A DNA stretch of 64,000 nucleotides. Origin: an uncultured Ruminococcus sp. Lineage in GTDB: Bacteria; Bacillota; Clostridia; Lachnospirales; Lachnospiraceae. The stretch covers positions 1 through 64,000 of the forward strand of contig CAMMBV010000002.1 in NCBI GenBank assembly GCA_946494335.1, in the 5' to 3' direction. The first letter of the stretch is position 1; every line of letters begins with the position of its first letter. Below the pieces are notes generated by a model. The model was not told the DNA's origin. It saw only the letters and a list, made by a program, of their open reading frames with translations, and did not search any database. Of the stretch, positions 26,751-36,000 are shown one piece after another. Both the position numbers and the translations under genes were made by a program.

Positions 26751-28967
26751 CTAAAACGTTTTATCACACTTTTCAATCATATCAATGATCTTTTCTCTGG
26801 CTTCATTCAGCAAATCAATGGATTTTCTGTCTGTTTTCAACGCTTTTATCAGCATATCGCCCATCACCTCATCCACAGCTTCCGGCAGAATCTGTTTGCC
26901 GTCGGCGGCAATAATCTTTTCCCTGTTTCCACCGCCGGCAAAAGACTGGCTGACCAGATTCATCCAGGGATACTTCATGCGAAGCCCTGTATGGCTGTAT
27001 ACCGCCGCAGTGGGAATGTAACCGTGCATTCGCATATTGGCAATACTGACTTTATCACTGATCATCCAACGCAGATATGCACAGGCTTCGCTGATATGTT
27101 TCGATTTGTTATTGATTCCAACACAGTATCCTCCCAGCATAGACTTTCCCCTGGGAACCGGTACCACGCCTAATCTGTGCGCGTACGTCTGTTCTTTATA
27201 TTTCTGCGGATTATAATGAGAAGCAAAGCCCATCACCATCGGTACTTCGCCTTTCAGAATCGGCAGAAACAGTTCATCATCCTTGGTTTCATAAGACATT
27301 TCTTTTTTGCTGTAGCAATAGGTCTCTCGCAGATTATTGAGAGCCCGCACGTTTCCGTCCTGTTCCAGCACCACATCACCCCATCTGTCCACAATCGTTC
27401 CGTCAAAAGCCCACTGGCGGGGATAAAACTCAGACAACAGATTGATCCTGTCACTGCATCCCATGGCTGTTCCCCAGCTAAAGGGAGAATTCGGATTATA
27501 TGCACGGGTAAAAAAGCGGCTGATCATATTATACTCTTTCCAATTTCTGGGCGGTGTAAGCGGAACACCAAACTGACTTAAAAAATCGGCTTTCAGTTCC
27601 AGATCTTCAAAACAGTCTTTCCGGTAATAAATTGTCTGAATACTGGAGATTACAGGCAACACACACCGTCGTTTGTCGTAGGGCGCAAAGCTTTTGCGTA
27701 TCACGTCCGGATACTGCCTTAACATCTCCTGCCCCAGTTCTTTTCGCAGTTCGTATAGAAAATCCTGTCCCGTATAGTATGGCAGCCATGTCTTATCCAT
27801 CATGACAATATCGTAACTGCATACCGGACTTTGCACTTCCCGGTCTAATTCCCTTTTTAGCTCCTCATAAGACCTTTTATGATAAATCACCTGCAGATTA
27901 TATTTCGCCCGGACCGATTCTGACAGTTTTTCCATCACATCAGTCGCCTCACTTTCCAGAGCCAGAACATGCAGCTGCCGACTGGGGGTATAGCAGGTTA
28001 ACTCCTGTTCCTGCCAGAAATTCCGCTGTTTCAGATAAAATGTGCTGACATCTTTATCACCCTTTTCCTGCTCCACCAACATCTGTGCCGCTTTCATTCC
28101 AGCCATGACCATATCTCTTTTAATCAGGTGAATGTTTCGATAAATTCCATGAAGATTCCATTCGCTGCCTGCCAGAGCATAAATCACGGTATTTTCTTCC
28201 AGCATAAAAGCAACTTCACACACGGCCTTGGCCAGATTCATCGTGGAAGCAATCACACATGGTATCTGTCCTTTTTTATTGACAAACAGATCATATATTT
28301 TTTTAAAAGCTTCATCTCTTTCCGGATTGACCGCAATCAAATTTTCTTCCCGTCCAGCTTTTGCCCGCATAAACCCGGCACGGCAGTCCTCATCTGCACT
28401 GTAATATCCCTTCTGGTGAAGCAAAAAAATCTGATTTTCCCTGTACACTTCTTTCATACGGCGCGCGCACCGCTCAATCAGCACTGCATTATCAAACACC
28501 ACATAATTACAATCCATCCCTTCCAGTCTTCGTTCTACTGCCACAAAAGGAATTTTTTTCTCTTCTACCTGGCTGTATATTCCGCCTCTTTCAGTCGCCG
28601 CTGGCACTGCAATGATTCCGGAAACCCCCAGATCAAAAAATGATTCCAGTATATCTTTTTCCAACAGGCGATTATCTTCTGTCAGTTTCAGAACAGGATA
28701 GTATTCTTTTCCTTCCAGTACCTTACTGATACCCCGGTATATATCCGTATATGGACAGCTAAGATGCGGCAGAAGTACTCCTATCAGCCGCGTTTTCCCT
28801 TTTTTCAGATTTTTTGCATTATAATTGGGACGGTAATTCAGTTCTTTGGCCGCCTCATGTACCAGATGGAAAGTTTCACTCTCGCTCGATACTTTTCCGT
28901 TCATTACATTTGACACTGTGGCAATGGATACCCCCGCTTTTTTCGCCACATCTTTAATTGTTGCCAT
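26751..28967 (-). CDS. LacI-family regulator fused to a solute-binding-protein-like domain
   Basis: 738 residues, twice the usual LacI length. Residues 1-55 are the LacI helix-turn-helix (TIKDVAKKAGVSIATVSNVM) with hinge helix. Residues 60-330 form the type 1 periplasmic-binding effector domain (LIGVLLPHLSCPYTDIYRGI). Residues 345-735 look like an ABC extracellular solute-binding (type 2) domain: FLSQFGVPLTPPRNWKEYN near 505, FSWGTAMG near 535 and GGYCVGINNKSKHISEACAYL near 635. There is no signal peptide, so this second binding domain is cytoplasmic. Two ligand sites in one repressor would allow dual sensing. It is divergent from the repeat protein at 29329 and upstream of the dehydrogenase/ABC operon it probably controls. 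Confidence 0.8.
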   Translation of the reverse strand: MATIKDVAKKAGVSIATVSNVMNGKVSSESETFHLVHEAAKELNYRPNYNAKNLKKGKTRLIGVLLPHLSCPYTDIYRGISKVLEGKEYYPVLKLTEDNRLLEKDILESFFDLGVSGIIAVPAATERGGIYSQVEEKKIPFVAVERRLEGMDCNYVVFDNAVLIERCARRMKEVYRENQIFLLHQKGYYSADEDCRAGFMRAKAGREENLIAVNPERDEAFKKIYDLFVNKKGQIPCVIASTMNLAKAVCEVAFMLEENTVIYALAGSEWNLHGIYRNIHLIKRDMVMAGMKAAQMLVEQEKGDKDVSTFYLKQRNFWQEQELTCYTPSRQLHVLALESEATDVMEKLSESVRAKYNLQVIYHKRSYEELKRELDREVQSPVCSYDIVMMDKTWLPYYTGQDFLYELRKELGQEMLRQYPDVIRKSFAPYDKRRCVLPVISSIQTIYYRKDCFEDLELKADFLSQFGVPLTPPRNWKEYNMISRFFTRAYNPNSPFSWGTAMGCSDRINLLSEFYPRQWAFDGTIVDRWGDVVLEQDGNVRALNNLRETYCYSKKEMSYETKDDELFLPILKGEVPMVMGFASHYNPQKYKEQTYAHRLGVVPVPRGKSMLGGYCVGINNKSKHISEACAYLRWMISDKVSIANMRMHGYIPTAAVYSHTGLRMKYPWMNLVSQSFAGGGNREKIIAADGKQILPEAVDEVMGDMLIKALKTDRKSIDLLNEAREKIIDMIEKCDKTF
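26752..26763 (-). promoter_or_regulatory. LacI-type operator palindrome
   Basis: TAAAACGTTTTA is a perfect 12-bp palindrome over the stop codon of the LacI gene and 120 nt upstream of the dehydrogenase operon. Related sites lie ahead of the fusion gene at 17432-17457. Binding by the neighbouring regulator is inferred. Confidence 0.5.
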
Positions 28968-29328
28968 AGCTGTCTCTCACCCTTTCATCCTGTATAGTTA
29001 TTTCCCTGATATGATATGTCTCTTAAATTCGCATGAAATTCACCCCGGCCTGAAAAAAGATAGTCCTCATTTCATTATTTTATTTTAGTTTAGCATATTA
29101 TCCACAAGTGACAATGTCTCTTCTTCTATTATGATTCATTTGTTGCAGATCATCATTTCATCCCGGCTCAAAAGCTTCGCCATCCAGAGTAATCATACCT
29201 TTATTGGCAGCGTTTCCACATATCCTGGCTGTACTATTTACAATACAAATTTGCAAATTTTTTATTAGCTTTTACATCTATCATATGATATAATCTATTT
29301 ACCAAAATACAAAAGGAGGTGAACACAT
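28968..29328. other. Divergent intergenic region with a 14-bp palindrome
   Basis: 361 nt without a gene. Next to the plus-strand gene lie a -10 TATAAT at 29289-29294 with only a weak -35, and a perfect palindrome AAATTTGCAAATTT at 29247-29260 that could be an operator. The LacI gene leader (28968-29100) is AT-rich. The block 29038-29065 weakly resembles the riboswitch relic at 12882; see the rejected items. Confidence 0.5.
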
Positions 29329-29964
29329 ATGAACGATCTGGAAGTAAAAGATATCCTACTTACCATTCAGAACAGTATTCTCACTCTGCACACGGAGATG
29401 GCTGATACAAAAAACAGCCTGCACAACGAAATTGTTGAGACAAGAATCAGTCTCCAAAAGGAAATCGCTGACACCCGAGACTGCCTTCAGGGACAAATTA
29501 ATGACCTTTCTGAATCCGTGGGATCTCTGAAACAGACAGTAGTCGGTCTGGAGCATTCTGTTGATGAGCTTAGGCAGTCTCATAATGAACTCAAGCAGTC
29601 TCATTACGAACTTAAACAGTCTCATTACGAACTCGCTCATTCCGTTGATGAGCTTAAGCAGTCCCATAATGAACTTAAACAGTCTCATTACGAACTCGCT
29701 CATTCCGTTGATGAGCTTAAGCAGTCCCATAACGAACTCAAACTGTCTCATAACACACTCGCTCATTCTGTTGATGAGCTTAAGCAGTCTGTCAAAAAGA
29801 TAGAATTAACGCTTGAAAATGAGACCAACAAAAAGATCGATGCTCTTTTCGACAGCCGCATGGATGAACTGCGTCATCGCAAAGAAAATGCAGAAACAAG
29901 AGAAAAAGTCGCTGATCTGGAAATGCGGGTTGATAACCTGGAAAAAGCATTTCAGGCATCCTGA
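29329..29964 (+). CDS. Heptad-repeat coiled-coil protein
   Basis: 211 residues from an ATG with AAGGAGG 8 nt upstream. Residues 1-70 and 160-211 are ordinary helical sequence. Residues about 76-160 consist of near-identical seven-residue units of three kinds: ELKQSHN, ELKQSHY and ELAHSVD. They combine into 21-residue (63-bp) super-repeats. The whole protein should form one long coiled coil without a membrane anchor. I do not recognise a function; similar cytoplasmic coiled coils occur as scaffolds. At the DNA level the 21-bp repeats (about 29554-29800) make copy number prone to change by slippage. Confidence 0.75.
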   Translation: MNDLEVKDILLTIQNSILTLHTEMADTKNSLHNEIVETRISLQKEIADTRDCLQGQINDLSESVGSLKQTVVGLEHSVDELRQSHNELKQSHYELKQSHYELAHSVDELKQSHNELKQSHYELAHSVDELKQSHNELKLSHNTLAHSVDELKQSVKKIELTLENETNKKIDALFDSRMDELRHRKENAETREKVADLEMRVDNLEKAFQAS

Positions 29965-29976
29965 CCCTATTGTGCT

Positions 29977-30648
29977 TCAAATATGCACGTTTCTTTCCTC
30001 GTAAGTTTTCTCAATCATTTCAAACAAATCGGAAACAAGGCAACCCACCGTTTCAAAGTGGATAAAATCTGTCACCCTTTTATCGACCAGGATCTGCACC
30101 TGCGCCGGAAAATCTTCATCGGAATCCCAGAAAATCATGCGCAGTTTTATCTGGGGGAATGCCTCAAATTCATAGGATAAATCTCCTTTTTTCAGTTTCA
30201 TTCCTCCCATCCCAGAACATATTTCATCTAAAATCCTAATTTTTCCTTCAAACTTTTTTGCAAAAGGTGTAAGCAGAGGATCAGACATATTTCCGCTTCG
30301 GCTCACTGCTCCATCCAGTACATGCCCCGCCACCCATTCACCGGAAAGCAGTGGATGATCCACCGTATACCAAAGAAGATGATATATCGCCATAGTCTCG
30401 TTAAAAAACAGCCGCTCTTCCCATTTTTCATTCACTTGCTTTTCCAGATGACCGGAAACCAGATTCAACCGGTATGGCTTTTGGAAATAGGTCAGATACA
30501 AATACTGTTCATCTGTCGTAAGATCCAGAATTTTGGCAATACGTGAGGGATCATATCCGGCAAACTTATCCCACCACTGCTGACTTAAGGCTTCTGAGTC
30601 TGCAAATACTACACCCCTGCTTTGAAACGCATGATAGTTAACACTCAC
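29977..30648 (-). CDS. DUF3786-domain protein
   Basis: 223 residues from a GTG at 30648 that lies 1 nt after the cca stop codon, with GGAGAGG 6 nt upstream; the longer frame to 30744 overlaps cca and is not needed. DUF3786 features: an N-terminal VFADSEALSQQWWDKF segment, a central NETMAIYHLLWYTVDHPLLSGEW stretch (residues about 107-129) and a C-terminal IKLRMIFWDSDEDFPAQ. The family is found in anaerobes, some members next to corrinoid or methyl-transfer proteins; its function is unknown. Here it is co-transcribed with cca. Confidence 0.75.
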   Translation of the reverse strand: MSVNYHAFQSRGVVFADSEALSQQWWDKFAGYDPSRIAKILDLTTDEQYLYLTYFQKPYRLNLVSGHLEKQVNEKWEERLFFNETMAIYHLLWYTVDHPLLSGEWVAGHVLDGAVSRSGNMSDPLLTPFAKKFEGKIRILDEICSGMGGMKLKKGDLSYEFEAFPQIKLRMIFWDSDEDFPAQVQILVDKRVTDFIHFETVGCLVSDLFEMIEKTYEERNVHI

Positions 30649-30649
30649 T

Positions 30650-32011
30650 TTATTCCTCTCCTCCTCTGCATTTTTCCGCATACGCCAGCGTCTGTGCCAG
30701 CGCTTTATCTTTCTCAACTCCTGCCAGCCGAAGTTTATGAGCAAATTCCAGATATTCTGAAAATTCAGGTCCTGGCTTTAATCCCGCTTTCACAAGATCT
30801 GCCCCCATAACATAGGGCTTTTCCATAATTTTTTTAAAGTATTCTAAGCGAAGCTTCAAAAATTCTTCCGCTTCTTCATAAGAGGGAGCGCTTTCACGTC
30901 CCTGATGATCAGCTTTGGCCAGAAGAATAAGCCCTTGGGGGTCCTCTGCCTGATCAAACATTCTGTTCGTTGTCTTTTTCTTTGCTTTCTGATAAAACAT
31001 CATATTGGGCTTCATGTGCAGAGCATCCATATTCAGAACATATTTTATCAGCTTTGTCTCATTGGTAATTCTTTCAAGAAATCTGCGGATCATGGGAATG
31101 CCTTCTGTCTCATGTTTCCAGGAACGAATGCTGCCATCCACTTCGCAGGTGGTCAGAACTTTTCCAAAATCATGTGTCAGTGCAGCGAGCATAAATCCAA
31201 CAGGATTTTCAGCCTCGTTTTTCATGCCCGCTGCCCGGTCAAGTACCAGCATAGTATGATTCCACACATCTCCTTCCGGGTGGTATTTCGGATTCTGCAT
31301 AACTCCCATTAACTGCTCCAATTCCGGAAACCAGACAGACAGCTGATTCATTTGTTTCATAACTTCAAAAAATATAGAAGGTTTTTGTGCCTTTTGCAGA
31401 GCTTTTTTCAGTTCTTCAAATACTCTTTCTTTCGCCAGTGCGCCAAGATCCATGGTTTTGGCCAGATTTATCGTCTCTTCTGCTACCGCAAACTCAAATC
31501 TGGCGGCAAACTGGGCTGCCCGCAGTACTCTTAGGGGATCTTCTGCAAACGTATCATCATTCACATGACGCAGCACCTTACATTTTAAATCCTCAATTCC
31601 TCCAAAATGATCCAGTATTTCCCCTGTCAGAACATCTTCCATCAGTGCGTTCATGGTAAAGTCCCGTCTCATGGCAGCTTTCCTTGTTCCCAGGAAAGGA
31701 TCCACATAGACCTCAAAATCTTTATGTCCCCGCCCGGTGGCCTCTTCCTTGCGTGGCATGGCGATATCCAGATCATATCCTTTCAGTCCGAAAATCCCAA
31801 AACTGGCTCCCATTTCTGTTCTCTTTCCCAGCTTATCCAAAATTAAAGCCAGATCTTTAGGGTAAATCCCATGTATTTCAATATCAATATCTTTGTTTTC
31901 AATACCGGCAATTCTGTCTCGTACACATCCGCCTACAAAAAAGGTCCTTCCGCCCTTCCTGGCAACGCAGGCAGCAATTTTCTTTGCCATTTTCAAATTC
32001 CTGTCTTCCAT
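30650..32011 (-). CDS. cca: CCA tRNA nucleotidyltransferase / HD-domain poly(A) polymerase family
   Basis: 453 residues. Class II nucleotidyltransferase head (FVGGCVRDRIAG near 26, metal-binding KDIDIEIHG near 40), followed by the RNA-binding element RRDFTMNAL near 114 and LRVLRAAQFAARF near 160. The C-terminal HD domain has LTHDFGK near 263. The enzyme adds or repairs the tRNA 3' CCA end; the HD-containing subgroup may also have phosphohydrolase activity. It lies 22 nt after the nuclease gene and just before the DUF3786 gene. Confidence 0.92.
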   Translation of the reverse strand: MEDRNLKMAKKIAACVARKGGRTFFVGGCVRDRIAGIENKDIDIEIHGIYPKDLALILDKLGKRTEMGASFGIFGLKGYDLDIAMPRKEEATGRGHKDFEVYVDPFLGTRKAAMRRDFTMNALMEDVLTGEILDHFGGIEDLKCKVLRHVNDDTFAEDPLRVLRAAQFAARFEFAVAEETINLAKTMDLGALAKERVFEELKKALQKAQKPSIFFEVMKQMNQLSVWFPELEQLMGVMQNPKYHPEGDVWNHTMLVLDRAAGMKNEAENPVGFMLAALTHDFGKVLTTCEVDGSIRSWKHETEGIPMIRRFLERITNETKLIKYVLNMDALHMKPNMMFYQKAKKKTTNRMFDQAEDPQGLILLAKADHQGRESAPSYEEAEEFLKLRLEYFKKIMEKPYVMGADLVKAGLKPGPEFSEYLEFAHKLRLAGVEKDKALAQTLAYAEKCRGGEE

Positions 32012-32033
32012 CTTTTTCTCACCTCATCACCGC

Positions 32034-32912
32034 TCACGGACTGCATCTTTTACAGGGCTCATACCCATGCTGCAGAAGCCATTTTCTGCTTCCTTCATAT
32101 TCCTGCCTGTTTTTCTGTTTTATATCATCTGCCCCGGAACAACCGGGAAGATGAAATTTATGAGAACTGGTATTTAATACGTATTCTTCTGCGGCATCTG
32201 TTTCGTCACCGCCCTCTTCCCAACTGTCTCCCGTTTCATAATCAATTTCAATATCTGGCTGACTGTTGTACGCGTATATATTAAAACAGATTCCTTTTCC
32301 GTCATCCTCCACAGACTCTGCTTCCATCTGAACACCGCTGGCCACCAGGTTGTCTCCTTCAAATACAGGAGTAACCCGGTACAGTACATGATTATCTGTT
32401 TTTCGTATATAGTCCGCCACCATGTTTTCAAAGGGCAGCATCCCTTCTGTATTCATATAGCGTGTTCCTGTGATCAAATTTCTTTCATTGGCATTTTCCG
32501 CAGTCAGCTGATAGCCGATCAGATGGCAGCGGTTATACAGATATTTGCCGTCCACGCAGTCGTATTTTACTGTATGCCATCCGCTTGGTTTCACCTGACC
32601 GATCGGCTCTCTTTCTTTATCCGGCATCAGATCGGAACCGATGTTGGCCTGAGCCGCCTGGCACCGTCCCAGTTCATCCAGCTCACTGTAAATTTCATAG
32701 GAGTCTTCCGTGAAATCCTCCTCCGTAAATTCCGGCTGATTGTCATTCAGCACCACATAGGAATCTCCTTCAAACTCCGGAATTTCTTCCAGAATATCAG
32801 CCTCTTCCCTGATCGTCTCCGCCTGCTTTAAAACCTGCTCCTGACAGCCCCATACTCCGGACAAACATATCCCCAGCACTGCCAGCAAAAACAATTTCTT
32901 TACACTCTTCAT
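32034..32912 (-). CDS. DNA/RNA non-specific endonuclease, putative lipoprotein
   Basis: About 292 residues from the ATG at 32912, which puts a signal peptide at the N-terminus (KKLFLLAVLGICLSGVWGC, Cys near 22, an imperfect lipobox); an ATG at 32939 is an alternative. Residues 85-220 resemble the NUC1/EndA-like non-specific nuclease: KPSGWHTVKY, then YNRCHLIGYQL (catalytic His in the RxHL context) and NLITGTRYMN. The tail has FHLPGC and GYEPCKRC, the same YHxxxC...CxxC kind as in the 16558-17208 protein. It would be an exported nuclease for nutrient DNA or defence at the cell surface. It is upstream of cca on the same strand. Confidence 0.85.
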   Translation of the reverse strand: MKSVKKLFLLAVLGICLSGVWGCQEQVLKQAETIREEADILEEIPEFEGDSYVVLNDNQPEFTEEDFTEDSYEIYSELDELGRCQAAQANIGSDLMPDKEREPIGQVKPSGWHTVKYDCVDGKYLYNRCHLIGYQLTAENANERNLITGTRYMNTEGMLPFENMVADYIRKTDNHVLYRVTPVFEGDNLVASGVQMEAESVEDDGKGICFNIYAYNSQPDIEIDYETGDSWEEGGDETDAAEEYVLNTSSHKFHLPGCSGADDIKQKNRQEYEGSRKWLLQHGYEPCKRCSP

Positions 32913-33036
32913 ACCATTTCGCCGCCTTTTATATAGCATTTCTTTTCAGTATCAAATATTGTACCATGGTCTTTGTTCTTTGACAATTCATAAAGAAATC
33001 CCTCCGGAACAATACCGGAAGGATTTCCCTGTCACG

Positions 33037-36000
33037 TTATTTATTTTTTATTCGTCTTCTGACCAGCATTGCGGAAGCTGCTCCTGCTCCCAAAACTGCC
33101 AGCATCAGCCACTGCTCCAGAGGTGTTTCATCCCCTGTTTTTACAGAGCTGGATTTCTTATTTTTCGATGATTTATCTGTCCGGGCAGAAGTCTTACTGT
33201 TGGAAGGCTTCTTTGTCGGCTGCGGTGTAACTCCATCTGTAGGGGTGGCAGTAGGCGTCTTAGAAGGCTCAACCTCCGCCGACGCTTCTTCCTCCTGTAT
33301 GTTGATCATAATGGTGTCGCTTCTGGTTTCATCCGCCGCACTTACTGCAGTCAGAGTAATGGTACCCTCTGATACTGCTGTAAACAGAGGAATGGTTTCT
33401 CCGCTGGCGCTTCTTATGGGGCCCTCCGCCATCTTAATGCTGTCCAGATCACCGGTCAGTTCCCAGATAATCACATCTGTAGCCGCCACATCCGTGGAAA
33501 GCTGCGCCATTGCCTCATAAGCCACCTCTGGTTTATCTTCTGTCAGGGTAATCGTCTTTTCTCCTTTTATCTGCAGATCCATAGGATAGCTGTAAGAAGC
33601 ATTTTCATTTCTTAACAATATGCTTTCTGCGGAAGCCATGGCGCCAAAGGTCCAGCAGGAACCCATATCATACTGATTTTTCACTGAGGTCACAGCCTTA
33701 ATCTCTCTTAAGTCAAAGGCAGAAGGCAGATTGGTAATGGGCGCTTCTTCCGAAGCCACTTCCGTCTGGAATCCGGCTACCCTTGCTCCCAGCGCTTTTC
33801 CATCCTCAGATATTTCCGCCCCTGAGCCGCTTTCTCCTTCCGGTCCCTCCAGCACATAGCCGGCAATACTTCCGGAAGAGACATCCACACTGCTTCCTCT
33901 TGCATTCACGTTGGTAGAATCACTGACGCCGGAAGCCTGCCTGTTCCCCACCGCATCATTATACGTAAACGCCTTGATACAGGGATTGGCTTTAAATTTA
34001 TACAGATCTTCCCAGGTTTCGCCGTCGTCCGATATCCAGCTGATGCCTGCCTGACTGTCTGCTTTCTGACTGTAGCCTTTAAGCGGATATTCAACGGGCA
34101 TGGCTATACTGCCTGAATCGCTGCTGAATCTGACGATAACCTTAAACTCTTCTCCTGCCTGCAGAGGTATCTCGTTTGACAGGCGCACAGTTTTATATCC
34201 TGCATACCGCATACTGCCGTCCGCTACTTTCTGCCGCTCTCCCTGTTTCTCCACATAAATCTCATAATCAATATTCTCATCTATAGAAGCGAAGGACACT
34301 GCCCTTAATACCTCCTGAGACTTTGCGGTAAATACATTGGCTGCGTAAATCTCTCCCTCACCGCTTAAGGATCCCACATATCCGAAAGGATCATACTGAT
34401 AAATCGTATTATAATTGTCAGTACCCTCTTCCATGAAATACAAAGCTCCCGGATTCTGAAGCAGGTTATAGGAATAGTAGGAAATATAATAATATCCTTC
34501 CTCACCTGCCTCTTCTCCCCAGCTGTTTTTAAAAATGAAGGCGCCGTCTCCCGGCGGTGTGGCCGGAGAGAAATTGTCTTTGGAATAGTTATCATCCCAG
34601 CCTATCAGGGTAACATAATGGCCGCCGGCTCCGTACTGACTGATCTGTTCCTGGGAAAGCTCCGGCACATAAATGGATGCGTTTTCATCATTCCTGAAGT
34701 GGAAAGCTTCCAGATAGTAAGCGTCTACACCGCCATAGGTATAAATCGCCGATTTTATATGATCATTGTCAAGAGCGTTGGCCCGCATGGGAAGCCAGAT
34801 GGCATTCTGCATGTGGTATACCGGTGTTTCATCTGTCAGAACTTCCACCTCATCCACCGACGGATCAAATCCTGAGCCCACAGATGTATACTCGGGATAT
34901 GGATCCTGATTTTCCAGCAGCGGACCGCCCCAGCGGGCGAAATAAGCCGTTGACATGATAAAATGGCCGCCGCTGTTTAATCCTGCCCCCAGGTCAAAGG
35001 CCGTATCGGAAGATGGATGTAAGGACTGGGTCAGAAGGTTCTGCTCTGAAAAATCCATGCCCACAGCGGCGATCCGCCCAAGTCTGAGTATGTATGGCTC
35101 ACTGGAAGACTCACCGTTCAGGGACGCTACTTTAATATAGTACGTTCCCTTCTGCAAGGTCTGCACGATGGACTGATCCATATTCATCTGAGACTTTTTG
35201 ATTGCTTCCTTCTTTTCATTATACAAAACAGTATCATAGTACACATTTTCATCTTCCGGCTGGGTCAGACGGATGGAAATTCTTTCTTCCTTACTCAGAG
35301 TAAATTGATAATAGTCCACATCCTCCGCCCAGGAAATATAACTTTCCGTTTTTGACGGAACTCGCAGCTTCACTGCTGTTTCCCAGGAATCATTTGGCTC
35401 CAGGTTATCCTTTTTCCACTTTGCATACAAGGTAATGTTTTCCTGTGTTCCGGATGGTATAACACTGCATTCCTCTTTAAAGTTCTCATCCAGATACCAT
35501 CCCTGGAACTGATATCCTGCTTTCGTAGGATCCTTCAGATAAATAGTATCCTGATCTTCCCGGAAACTGTCAGGATTGTCTTTGTGGTTCGTCCCGCCAT
35601 CCAGAATGTAGGTTATGGTATGCTCCGCATTATCCGGATTTACCAGAACGGGAAGAGACGTATAACCACCTTCAATTCCATTCCCCGTATAATTGTTCAC
35701 ATAGATTTCTGCCTGATCCGGGGCCAGTTTTATGCCGTGGGGACCTTTGGAGAGAACCATTTTTAAGATTCCGCTGTCATCGGTAGTTCCCTCATGCCCG
35801 GAATCACCGTCGATATAATACGTCACTTCACAGTTGACGGCCGGATTTCCCTGACTGTCGGTGATCTGAATTGCCGCTTCATAGGTCTCAGGGGCATTTT
35901 CATTTGCAATCTGGATACGCCCTCCCTGAACGGGATAAACATCTTTCAGACTGCCGCCGTGCACTTCTGTCAGATACTGCTGTACCGTCTCCAGCTCTCC

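Noticed and set aside
29038-29110. Similarity of the LacI leader to the FMN riboswitch edge
   Set aside because: Only a short CACCCCGGCCTGAA-type match with many differences; unlike the 12882-12909 relic it cannot be told from chance.
29554-29800. Regular repeats considered as a CRISPR array
   Set aside because: They are contiguous 21-bp units in a coding frame with no spacers.
30649-30744. Longer start for the DUF3786 gene
   Set aside because: It overlaps the end of cca by about 95 nt, while a GTG with a good ribosome site lies directly after the cca stop.
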